From: Hypsibius dujardini
Lineage: Eukaryota > Tardigrada > Eutardigrada > Parachela > Hypsibiidae
Assembly (NCBI GenBank): GCA_001579985.1
Contig: LRSR01001661.1
Span: 1-48,369 of the forward strand
Length of the DNA: 48,369 nt
Reading direction: 5' to 3'
The position numbers were made by a program, and so were the translations under genes. Numbering within the stretch: the first letter of the stretch is position 1; each line of letters starts with the position of its first letter. A model generated the notes under the pieces. It was not told where the DNA came from and made no database searches. It saw only the letters and a program-made list of their open reading frames with translations. This document shows positions 1 to 11,400 of this stretch, piece by piece.

Positions 1-63
1 AACACTTACCCGAAATGAGAATTTCTCTTTGGCGGATCTACGGAAAAAGGTCCGACGCGACTG

Positions 64-264
64 CTACAGCTTTGGCGCGTAGTTTACCTCGGCCCTTGAC
101 CGGCCCCACGAGGAGAATCCCATAATGGTCTGCCCTTGCATATCATCCGATTCCGGTTCATCATCCTCCAGTTCGGGTGATGGCGCGACGCAATTTCGCT
201 TGAAGAAGACTTTCCTGCTTTCGCGGAAGCTTCTTTTTTGGATTGATTCTGATCTAGGTAACAT
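64..264 (-). CDS. Unassigned ORF or partial exon at the left edge
   Basis: An open frame of 66 codons on the minus strand, ending in TAG. It is rich in Arg/Lys at its N-terminus and has an acidic patch (EDDEPESDD) in the middle. A possible acceptor (GATCAG) lies near 246. A possible donor (GTAAAC) would end an exon at about 88, and a second good donor (GTAAGT) sits at 5-10. It could be the terminal or an internal exon of a gene running off the left edge. No family was recognised and the frame may be spurious. Confidence 0.25.
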   Translation of the reverse strand: MLPRSESIQKRSFRESRKVFFKRNCVAPSPELEDDEPESDDMQGQTIMGFSSWGRSRAEVNYAPKL

Positions 265-877
265 TAAAATTATAACCTTAAAAATTAGAAAATAGAATAA
301 TATTTTCGCAAGCCTTTTTCCTCTAGAATAACTACTGTATTGGGGAAAAAAACTTCCGGCGAATTGAAATTAGAAATACGAATGACAATGCTAAACTGAA
401 AAAATTAAAGTAAAACATTTGGTAGCTAGTTTCTTGGCAAAGGTATTTTTAGTTGATGAAAAATTGTACTAAAAGTTAATAATGTAAGTTTTGGCGGGTA
501 AAACGTGCTAAGTTAAAAGAAAATGTGAGACCTCTAATTTTTATGGATATTTTTTGAATAAATATTTTGCAGAGTTGTTCAGTAAATATTTATGTGCCAT
601 ATGCACATATCATGCAAAAGAATTTCCGTAAGTAATATAATGATATATACCTGTGTGTATATTGAAATGGTACAACGGTCAGTATGGAATGAAATCGTGA
701 ATGGCATGAGATATTAACCTCTAAGTCTAGATGCCCATGCTGTTGCTATTCTTTCAAACCGGTTGTTTAACTCTTGACCGTAACACGCGGATTCTTGCAG
801 ACGTCACACTCAGAGCACAGTTCTGTTTCCTCAAGCTCTCGAGCATCACACGTGTCCATTCAAAATCCTCGCAAACA
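265..877. other. AT-rich spacer
   Basis: AT-rich sequence upstream of the CASD1-like gene. No convincing exon was seen. It presumably holds that gene's promoter and 5' UTR; an in-frame upstream ATG at 731 exists, but the translation before 878 looks non-coding. Confidence 0.5.
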
Positions 878-2236
878 ATGAAGCTTCTTCTAAACATTCT
901 GTTGTTGTTTTCTGCTCTATCCTCTGCTCTTCTCTTCGGGCTCTCACTACACCTACAAATCAACGGCGGAGGCGGACAAAACACCTGCATGAGCCTCATG
1001 AAGCGTGGCACACTACTGAAGGTTCCATCTAAAGGCTCCAGTGATCAGTCCATTTGGCAACCGGATGATTGCGATTTAAAACTTTACACGCAAGAGTGAG
1101 TGCTTTTTCTTTAATGTTGTATTTATGCTGCAGAAATGTGAGGTGATTTTATTTGGAGGGAAACAACTTATACGAAAACGATGATCTTATTTTCAGCGAT
1201 GCTAATCGTTGCATGCTGAAAATTAAAGCGCGGAAATCACGTTTCCCGGCGAACATTATCATCACTGGGGACTCGCGAATGCGACAGCTGCGGGATGCTT
1301 TTTTCTACCAACTAACTGGGATTAATCGTGACTGGCTGTCCAACAGAAGCATCACTCATGTGCCGGATACTTATACCAAACACTCGAGTAATCAAATGAT
1401 GCTGAGAGATTCCGGAGTTCGGATAGAATTCAACTGGGCCACAGGACTCGACGGCGGACAGGGCAGTACCGGAAAGAGTCTGGACAAATTAATGAGGCGT
1501 GGTCGTTTAAGGCCAGCTGATCTCTTGCTCATTGGAAATGGAGTTTGGACCATCAGGGAGTGCACTGCCCAAAATCGCACTCAAGATGACTGCGTGGTCG
1601 ATTACAGGAAGTGAGTCAACGAAAGTGATCCTGATGGAGAATCTTTCATTTTGAATGACTCTCTCAATATTCCGAACTATTTTTGCTGTCTATTAATTAA
1701 TGCGTCTTTTTTGTTTATTCGCCCACGATACCTAATAACGCTAAGGAATTATGTCTTGTAGTAATTTTCTGGCCCTCTTGCCGAAGTTGAGTGCAATCGG
1801 ACGACACACCACTGTCATCTGGGTTCCACAAATTCAGCTCAACGAATCCAACATGTGGGACCGGGACTTTACCAATGAGAACATGAGGATGTACAATGAG
1901 GCTATCAAATCGGGCCTCGCATCGGTGCCAGACAACAAAGTCATCTACTGGAATTCATTGGAAATGTTATCGTCCGCTCTCAATGACAGTTTGGACGGAC
2001 TTCACTTTGGACCAACCGCCAAGTATTACGACATCCAAATGCTGCTCAACTTGATGTGTAATCACCTTATGGAGGAACCCCCGGATACGAAGACACATTT
2101 TTGCTGCTCTCGGCACGAATATTCTTCAAACTTACGTGCTGCAAAATTATTGCAGACTATTCAAAACTCTTTAACTCTTTCCGTTGCAATATTATTGCTA
2201 CTACTAATTTATGCCGTTTATAGGCATTTGCGATAA
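878..2236 (+). CDS. CASD1-like sialate O-acetyltransferase (PC-esterase) lumenal domain protein, short form
   Basis: Three exons, 878-1095, 1197-1610 and 1762-2236, joined in matching phase (2, 2) with GT-AG introns, give 368 residues. The start at 878 (ACAATGA) opens directly into a hydrophobic signal-anchor (MKLLLNILLLFSALSSALLF). The core matches the N-terminal PC-esterase/SGNH domain of CASD1, which in vertebrates 9-O-acetylates sialic acid in the Golgi lumen. Visible residues are the nucleophile motif GDSR at 97-100, a block II-like IGNGVWTI, and the catalytic D289-x-x-H292 (LDGLHFG). A Cys-pair segment (FCCS) follows, as in CASD1. A second hydrophobic helix (about 348-366) ends the protein. 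Full CASD1 continues into a roughly 12-helix acyltransferase domain, which is absent: a stop follows the single helix and no such exon was seen in the next 1.7 kb. Function as an acyltransferase or esterase is inferred. Confidence 0.8.
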
Positions 2237-3928
2237 GGACTTAATTAAATACTAATTAATCGACTGCTCTATTTTAAATTTAATAACTATGACAGTAAAA
2301 GAACAATGCAGAAAAACGCCGCCAGATGGCACAATTGACGACTGCTGCAGGCTGATATAAAAAGATTTGCTAGTCGCCGTGTGCTGGAGAAATTAAACGG
2401 TCACATTGATAGAGCTTACTATATTGAAACGTAGTCAACCCGCAGGGCAAATGGTCGTCGTCGCTCGGCAGATACAGAATAAACATCTTAAACGCCGGTC
2501 AATAACCCTTTTCAAAATTGACTTTTTGAACTTGCCGCTGTGCTATGGCCATATTTTTTTAACTAGTGACACAGCTTATAATAATAATAATCGAAATTTA
2601 TTTTCCTGCTTTCGAGAACGTCCTTTTGATGCAATTTAAAGTTTGATGAAAAATAGAAGTCGTGATCCTTTGTTTTCCAAGGAATATTTTTTACCAGTCT
2701 TTAGCACTATCCCGCGCCTGTCTGTGTCTGTGTCTGTGTCTGTGTCTGTGTCTGTGTCTGTGTCTGTGTCTGTGTCTGTGTCTGTGTCTGTGTCTGTGTC
2801 TGTGTCTGTGTCTGTCTCTGTCTCTGTGTCTGTGTCTGTGTCTGTGTCTGTGTCTGTGTCTGTCTCTTTGTTTGTTTTTGGTTTTTGTTGTGTTATTTTG
2901 AATCGATCGGAGTGAAGAAAAAATGTATTGAATTTCAGCGGGCAGAGCTATAATTCAGTTACGGACAGGACGGAATGCAGAAGCACGTACTTTATCATTT
3001 CCACATAAAGGTTTAGTTACTAACGGAAACTACACCAAAAAATGGCAGTAATTAACCTTTAGTGAAATTGAAAACTATTTAGTTGACCCATTGTTCCGCG
3101 ATTCTCCAGCAACTCTGTTTATACTGTTTGCGTTCAAATCATTACAAAAGACAACAAAACGCTACACACCAGTACCAAGGTGTTCATTTCAGAGACACGG
3201 GATTAATTAAACTATGCAATATTTTGATGCATATGTTCGATGATGTAGCTGGACGTGCACTTCAAACACAATTGATGCAATACAAAAAGGAGAAAAAAGT
3301 ACATTTTTTGTTCCATTGTGTGCCTCAGTTAAAGTCGCCGAAATGATTGTGAACAGTGTGCTTCGTCCGAGTTTATGGCGCCTCCTGCTGCGTGGGATAA
3401 CAATGAATTAAGTTCTGATTTCTCCGAATTTTTCCTTCAACCAGTGGCGAATTTACCGTCAGTCCTACCGCCCCCCCCCCCGGGGTATTCAGAAGGCTTT
3501 GCCCCCTAGCTTCATGGGGGGGGGGAGGGGAAAATATTTAAGCTTTTTAAATATTAAAGCTTGCCCCCTCGTCCAGTCGTGGAGGTGGCAAAACTTTCAA
3601 CAGACGTACTATCTCCTCCGGGCAACCTTAATCTGCCATTGCATTTCGTCGAGGGCATAGCACGTAGTAGCCTCTAGACAATCCAACGTGTGCCGTGCTA
3701 AAATTAATTGTTAGCTCATTTTTTTCTCGCCACCGGACAAACAAACGTCCGTGAAAAAATAAGCGGCGAAAACCGCGAGGTCGCTGCCCTGGCAGCCTAA
3801 ATAATCGGAGAGCTCGCTTGAAAAAAACTATGATGAAAATTTCAGAGAACAAACACATTGCAACAACAAATTCCGCCACCCAGTTATAGCAATGCATATA
3901 TATTCATACACGCAATAAATCCCCAAAA
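2237..3928. other. Intergenic spacer with a microsatellite and poly-C tracts
   Basis: No exon is supported. It holds the TGTCTG microsatellite (listed separately), several weak ORFs without coding character, and runs of C and G at about 3471-3484 and 3518-3535. A TATA-like TATATAT at 3897-3903 lies about 30 bases before the next gene's start codon. Confidence 0.5.
2719..2868. repeat. (TGTCTG)n microsatellite
   Basis: About 150 bp of nearly perfect TGTCTG hexamers, interrupted near 2814-2824 by TCTCTG variants. Its two forward translations (Ser-Val and Cys-Leu dipeptide runs) are artefacts of the repeat. Confidence 0.97.
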
Positions 3929-5132
3929 ATGGCACACGGAACTTTACATTTTCTTTCGTTCGTTTTCATCGGTAAAATTTGTCATGCTTTTTAATCGTGA
4001 CTTGGTGTTTCTATCGCTTGGTTTTAAGTAACCTCTTCCATTTGGGATACTGTGTAGTTTGGCAAACTGTTTGCAGGCACATTATGCGGGATTTTCCAGC
4101 AATATCAAAGCGCGCCGCAGAGCCTGACGGGAGAAGGTGATGGCAATGCATATTTCATTTTTCTCTGCAAAAACATCTAACCATAAATGAAGCGATTTCG
4201 TTGGAAGTGATAGTTCGTTGGAAGGAAATGAACACGCTCTTTTGTCTGACAATCCGCAGACCTTTTCAAGAGCTTATTTCAAGCCTTGGCCCGGGATGAC
4301 AATGACTTGCCATCCTCCCTGGCAGATCATGGTGATGCTGCCGGTGCAGGATTCTTCGAAAACGTCATCATTCGTCTGGGTCGAGATGTGATAATCCTTA
4401 AACAAGCTCTCAATGATAGCTTCCCACCGATCACTGGCGAAGAGTGCCTCACCGTTCACACTGAGATTGGCTACGACGTTACTCAGGCTATCCTCCATCG
4501 GAATGACCCCATTCTAGGCAACGTAACCGGACTGCCGTTACAGGGAGAACGTAAGTTTCTAACTGTGATTGCTTGGCTGATGATTCTTTTGTACTTTACT
4601 GCATATATAACAAATGCATTTATATAACGTTAGCTTTTACTTACAACTGCCTCACTCATGACTGTTTTCTACTTCACTGTATATACAAACCTAATTTACT
4701 GTATATGTAATTTGTAAATGTAACAAATACATATACATATTTAGGTTCTTAATTATAACTACTTCTCGCATGATTACCTTTTTTTCTCTTTTCCTTGCTG
4801 TTTTTGACATTCATCAAACTTATACGCCGCCACAAAAGTGCTTTATAATACGAAGATATCTTAAGTACCGGATTCCTCATTATTTCTTAGAACTATACCA
4901 GCAGAAATTACAGCAATGGGGATCGGATCTCCAGGCGCTACTGACGGCGGCACAAGATAATAAGGGCGCCTCATACCCTGGCAAATGGTTGAGTGCTCTT
5001 CTAAAGTTAAGCAAAGACATTGATCAAATTCAGGTCATCACCAGTACCAACGATACCGGGCCAGCTTGCTTGGCTGCAACCAGAGCTCTAGGTGAAGATT
5101 TAGCAACAATCCTTTCTTCTCTAGTGGATTAA
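3929..5132 (+). CDS. Secreted protein of unknown family, 211 aa, four exons
   Basis: Exons 3929-3971, 4077-4136, 4260-4550 and 4891-5132 join in phase 1 at every junction with GT donors and strong acceptors (TTTGCAG, CCGCAG, TTCTTAG). The total is 636 nt including TAA. The start (AAAAATGG) has a good context and begins a signal peptide (MAHGTLHFLSFVFIG). The mature part is mostly predicted amphipathic helix (LFKSLFQALARDD, QKLQQWGSDLQALL, WLSALLKLSKDID) with Cys in EEC and PAC. No domain was recognised. It ends 332 bp from, and convergent with, receptor cyclase A. All-phase-1 junctions support one real gene; the first two exons are less certain than the last two. Role unknown. Confidence 0.65.
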
Positions 5133-5464
5133 CGAATGTCCCATTGATATGGCAATGTTTTTACAAATTCTGACTACTCTTCTATAGAGAATGAGAAATT
5201 CTACTGATTACTTATTATTAAATTATGCTGACTTTCCCATCCATTTCTCCAGTCCATATTTGAGACCACCTTTTACTTTTTTTGTTCACCTCAAGAGATG
5301 GTTATTTTCACGCTTTAATGCTCTCCACAGAACCACGTTGTGTGAAAAAAAACTAAGATATAAACACGCCAGAGCAAACTGTGAGTATATTTTTAAAGGC
5401 AATTCCTTCGGCGGATATAGCGAAGCACGCTCGGCAACTCCAGCAACAGCTGCGACGTTCTACT
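5133..5464. other. Convergent 3' spacer
   Basis: Sequence between the secreted-protein gene (+) and the last exon of receptor cyclase A (-). It should contain both 3' UTRs. No further coding exon is supported. Confidence 0.5.
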
Positions 5465-8400
5465 TTAATCCATTGTCGCTTTAGCAATTAGCCAAAAAGT
5501 TTCCATCGATCCCTTTCCCTGTGGCAACAGAAAGTGTTGCTTATATTGTACACTTGAACGACGAATGACTACAGTTTCTAGCTGACCTTAACGGTGATTG
5601 GGCCTCGAGGTGAGAGGAAGTAATTGCCGATTTTTTCTAAAAGCGCTGCAGTGGTCGGACTGACGTGGATTTTGCCTGCTTCCCCGTGAGACTCCATCCG
5701 ACTAGCTGTGTTCACTGTATCACCAAATCTAAAGACAGACAAACAGTAAAAGTCATTCCGCTCGCAGACGAGAAGCAAGAAGTATGGGAAGAGAGATTGG
5801 TTACAGGCAATATTTGGGCATTTTAAGGCCGACCACCGATGCCACACAGGATCCTACAATTAATAAAATTAAAGTACGAATTCAGCACACACAAAAACAA
5901 GATACATATCATGGCAAACGGAAGAGTAGATTCCTGCCTGAATTTATTCCGACTCGCAACTTGAGCTTCGCATCGGGACTGCTTGCAATGATTAGCATGC
6001 CAACGTCTTTCCTCAGAGTCAATGCAAGTGTCGCCATCTCACCGGCGTGGTTAATTCCATTGGGCACAGGAAGCCCGCTCACCAACTGCGAAAACGCAGC
6101 ATGACTTTATTTGTTACAGAGTAAAATAAACGAACATAACGGAATAATTGGCAAATATGTGTAAGACTTACCAGGTAGTTATCGCGGACAGTTTCGACTT
6201 TGTACACATCGAATCCCTCGATGACGCTGTCGCACAGCCCGTAGAGGGTGTTCATAATTGCGATGGTGACGAAGGGAGTGGGCGCGGCTTCCATCACCTC
6301 AGCAAATCCGTGAATGTCGCTAAACTATAATTATTCCCAAGTTGATTTGGGTTATTAAACAAAAACGTATATATTGAAGAGGAAGAAAGACCAACCTGGA
6401 CAGTAGTGTTGTCGTATACTTCAGGATATATCATTTCTCCTCTGCGTAACTTGTCGCTAATCACCCTCGATGTATTTGCATATTGAATTAGTATTATGAA
6501 AATACACCTGGGAATAGCATTTTGCTAGTGATAAATTCACTCTTACTTGGGCAGCATTCCGTTGAGTAGATCTTCCGACCGCTCTTTTTCCGCAACGAAC
6601 ATTTTCATTTTCTCCTCAGCTAAAAATCAAAACGTTCCGCTGAACAGTTTTAAAGGAGCAAATGCAGCACAAACGAATGTATGAGAGGAGTCATGTTAAA
6701 GTGTTGCCTTACTTAGGGCATCGAGTGCCGAATTGAGAATCACTTCAAATGAGTTCTTGTTTATATCTACTTCAGTGATGAATTCAAAAATTGATTTGGA
6801 CGGTAAAGGCAAACAAATGTTTTGTTGGTGATATTTCAAAGTTGGAAAACACAAGAGGATTCCGTTTTCCTTCGTTTTTACTGTAAAAAATGATGGCTTC
6901 TAGAACTAACTCAAAAATGCTTCTTTTAACACTGCTTCATTCTAAGTTTAATTTCAATTCAATTGGCATCAACCGAATATATTTCGAAGTGATTCAAAAA
7001 TCGACACTTGAATAATACCCGAAGGTACATACAGTCAAAAGGCATTCAAAAAGGTACATTTAGTGACAACTTTAGCTTTCAAATATTTGGATGACGTGAC
7101 GGATTTCATATTTCTGTTTTTAACGACTAGATGGGCACCGTTGCTTGTCCAAGGATCATACACTGATTAAAATGAACTTGGTGTCATTTACCTTCGTGTT
7201 CCAACTCGGTGGCATAGACGTCCATCCGATTAATCAAATGTTCGATGATACTGTCCCCCGATTTGCCCAACGTCTTCTGTAGAATATCCCGAATCCTTAT
7301 GAAAGGTATCCGAACCATCGGATGTTCATCCCAACACATCTCCAACAGGGCGTGTAGAGGTTCGGGACATGAGGAGACGGGAACAACGGGTCGCTGAGGC
7401 GGACTAGCTCCTCGCTTGACCTGTCCGAAATTCCAACACTTGTGCTCATGATTATTTAGTCACTCTTCATAATCCTGTGAGATAAAAACTATGACGAACT
7501 TCCATAACGAGATCTTTTGCATGTGTAAGGTAATCCACGCGTTGCGCCTCAATGGAGCTTTCGTAGGGGGCGCTGCGTAGAATCAACTGCTGCAGCAGGA
7601 TACCAAAACTGTACACATCTCCTAAAATATATAAATTCGATATATATTTAAGGAATAACCGACTGGTTTATCTGCTAGAATGAGACTCACTAAAGTATGC
7701 AAGTGCTGTCTGTACCTTTTTGCGTGCCGCTTAATACAGGTCTTCGAAGGAGTTCAGGAGCCCGCCATAACAGTCGGCTAAAGTCCCGGTCTTCATCGTC
7801 ATCGTTCGGAGGGATGACATCCTCCGTAGGTCGCAAGTGATGCAGGCCGTAATCGGATATTTTTATGACGAATCTGCTGTCAATTAGAATGGTGTGAGCG
7901 GTCAAATCCCCATGAGAAACCACCTTCGTCGTGTGCAGATATGTCATTCCCTGCCAAAGAAAGAGACACAAGAGGTCTGAATCAATCCGGTCTGAAAAAC
8001 TACTGATCAACCAGATAGCTACAATCAGACGGGTTGAAAATAAATGGATTGGAGACAGATGAGAAAATAAATGTACAGACTGACATGCGTAAAGACAGAC
8101 AGGCAGACAGGCAAGCAGACAGACAGGCAGACAGACAAACAGACAGGCAGACAAACAGACAGACAGACAAACAGACAGACAGGCAGACAAACAAACAGAC
8201 AAACAGACAGACAGACAAACAGACAAACAAACAAACAGATGTATGTATACACTCAAACCGCGTGTAGTTCTTAGCTTTCAGACGTACAGCAGCAATTCCT
8301 TTCATGATGCTATGCTTGAACTGCCAATCTAGAGACAAACTGGTTTTCTCTAAGAGGGCCATGAGGCTACCCTTCTGGCACACTTCTCCGATGACGTATT

Positions 8401-11400
8401 CGCAGAGGTTTTCGTCATTGATGGCCACTCCCAAGAAGTCTTGCAGATTATTATGTTTGACTCCTCTCAGCTATTTGGATGTGAAATCACAATAAGTATT
8501 TGTTGTACTTGGATGCAGCTGTGGTGGGAAAGTTACCGCTCCCATATCACTGCTCATACTGCTGGTCATGCGTTGAAGCGGCTCCGGAAGTTCCCGCAAC
8601 GCGACAATATTATCCAGCATAATCGCCGTCTTTCCGTAGAGAACGAAGGACAAATGAGTCCGCTCACTGAGTTCTGCGTCGCGGTCTTCCACTTCCGCAT
8701 TCTTAACCAATGCTTCATCAGCTTTCTAGGACGGAGGAATAATTTCTCTCAACTATTTGGTTAGAGTAATTTTTTATTTATATTCCAAAGCCTACTTCTA
8801 CGTACGATTGATTTTTGTGACTTGTTCTGGAAGCGACTACCAGCTCCACTGGCCGTCAAACGACTAGCTTGAGACGCGTGTGGAACCACGCAGATGCCGC
8901 TCAACTCGTGCGTGAACACTCGCCACCAAAACGGATCTTGATTCTTCTTTATGAGCCTATGATACAACTCATAACAACGATAAAGTGGAGAAGTGAACAC
9001 GGGACAATTTTTTGAATGGAGTTAAAATCGTTCGTCTTCTGGAGAAGAAACGAGAGTATTTAGATGAAAAAGAACTCTTATAGTCACGTTTCCCTATTTT
9101 TCAATTTCTTTTCCCAAAGCTGACCCCGTTCACGGAGGGGGGGGGAGGGATTCGGTTGATTCCCCCCCCCCCTCCTAGGCTGAACGCGCCGCCAATGACA
9201 TTTACCTGCCAATTAATATATAGCCCGCTATGAAGCCTGTAAGTAAAAGAAGGGTAGGGATGACTCCAGCAGCTGCCGCGTTCCCGCCAGATAACGGCTC
9301 TGTAAGCAGTGTTTAGAATTGTTAAAGTAACATGGTCAGGGTCGCTAAGGCAAGAATTACAGTGCATGAATAATACAGATCAATGACATACTCGGTGCGC
9401 AAACGGGATTCTTTCCATTGTATCCGCAGAGCGGTTCGTTGGGTGGAAGAACTGCTGCGCCGCCGGGCCAGCTAAGAGGCCCGAGAGCGACTACAATCGG
9501 AGAGTCGGGAGCTACCGAAAATCCCGGCTGTAAAAAAACACTTTAAATCATGATTTGATGAATGACATAAAGGAGGTTTAATAACTTCAAAGAGGCCGCT
9601 CTCTTCGTTGTAAGTTTTGACGACGTATGACGATATCCGATCCGCATTGACATCCAACCGCACCGTGCCATGAATGGGGCTCTCGAATGTGTAGTTTGAA
9701 CCAGCCATATTGATGAAATTCTCCACGCGAAAGATGTCGCTTCCGTTGCCAAACATGTCCCGCACGATGGACGCGTAGAAAACGATCGCATCGTAGAAAT
9801 GGGCCGTCACTAAATCCACCTGTAATAAAAAAATCGGGGTGTGATCAAAGTTATACATTTTCTTTTAAAGCAGTCGCCTAGTTCTAAACTGACGAATTTC
9901 GTTCAATCATCTTTATTTCGTTGTTTCTCGCTACACAAATTTAACACCAATTTCCCTTACTAAGTTGTTTTCGATTGCCTGTTGCAAGCGAGTATAGGGC
10001 GAAACAGATTCGGGGAATAAGTAACGAAATCGATTTTTTAATACAAAATTTAGCTATATTGTTTGCTTTGGTCTTTAAAATTGTGGTGTTTGGGATGGGA
10101 ATCCCAGGGACCCGCGAAATTGCAAAATATTTCAAAACACACCTTCAAATAGAAGACCCTTAAAACTTGAAGTTTTCATATATTTAAAGCACCGTGTTTT
10201 TTGTTTGTTTTTAAGCTTTACACATTTGAAGAATGACTGTCACCCTGGATCCATTATATCTGGAAGAATAAGATTTGTGATGCCTCACCCCTTCCTTTGG
10301 GCCATAGTGGTATTGGTGGGTGGTTCTAACGGCGGCAGTCTCCTTAACTTCCTTCTCGAAGACATCAAATTCGGCGTTGACACCCGGCGTTAATGACACC
10401 AGCAATACAGCCTTATAAGCGTCTTTTGCAGCCTATAGAGCAACATGTAACATTATGTTTCATTGGCGGCACATTTGCAAGGAGTCAATTACCTCTGTCA
10501 AATTCAGACTGCGCCTAACCTTTGTTCTTGAATACTACTTCTCCAACTATGATTTAGAAAATATGACTCGCGTCATTGGGCTCACTGTTCAACTGGGTCT
10601 GAGCGAGGAGAAAAAATTATTCGCATTTTATTGAAGAACTCAATATTCCAAACCGTTGATCAGTCAATCAATTGGCCATAAGAAGTGCCACAAGAGGGTT
10701 CTTTCCGAGTTTTTTTCCCACTGAACAGAAGTCCCACTGCCGCAAGTCATATTCTTTCAAATCATAGTTGCAGAGGTAGTATTCAAGAACAAAATTTAAG
10801 CGCGATCTCAATTTGACAGAGGTAATTGACTCCTTGTTAGCGCCAGTAGAAATGGCAAAGCCTCAATTTCTCACCTGATCAAATTGATCGTTCATTTCCC
10901 AAGTGAAATTGCCCCAGCTGCTGCTGGGAAAGAGCTCGATGGCAATGAATACCTTCACAAGCAAACAGTTTGAGGCGTGGTCTTGCAAGTACACTTGGTT
11001 GACCAATACATATGCCAGTCATTCAGAGCAATCACTAGCGGGTGATTTGGACCCTTGGGAGAGGACTGTGGTCAGGGTGAGAGATGATTGCGTTTTTTTC
11101 ATCTTCCCTCTCAGTACCTAACCCCTTCCCCAGGTTCCGTTTTACAGAACTGTTTTTAAAGCAGATTGTGTGATTGCCGCAACAAAATACGTAGTGTTTT
11201 CCTCAGGGTTGTTGATTCGTTCAGTTTGATCCCCCCCCCCCCTGGTAGAGTTCCCAACTCTAGGGCCCATTTCAGCTGCGAAGAAGTTACTTTCTGGGTC
11301 GTTGTATGGGTTTTGGCAAGCCGTGTGGGACAAATCCAAATTTCAAATGCTTCAAATTTCATTCTGGCGCTATTCCAAAGATTGTTAAAGTTATTATTGT

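Noticed and set aside
3463-3535. Poly-C and poly-G tracts here and at 11231, 13832, 24916, 25812, 26750, 37351 and 42989
   Set aside because: Recurrent homopolymers, several near the edges of inverted-repeat elements; no structure beyond that could be shown, and lengths may be sequencing-sensitive.
5578-5587. Stop codon right after ITVK (ITVKVS then TAG) as the natural end of cyclase A
   Set aside because: AAG/GTCAGC is a donor, and a further exon [13 protein letters not shown] with a good acceptor exists downstream in all three copies, matching the family's C-terminal GKG strand. In C the readthrough frame has no stop at this point.
7690-8434. Long ORFs of Cys-Leu-Ser-Val repeats and of Gln-Thr-Asp-Arg repeats
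   Set aside because: They are translations of the CAGA microsatellite fused to real exons 13 and 14 of cyclase A; all frames are open across a tetramer repeat lacking stops.
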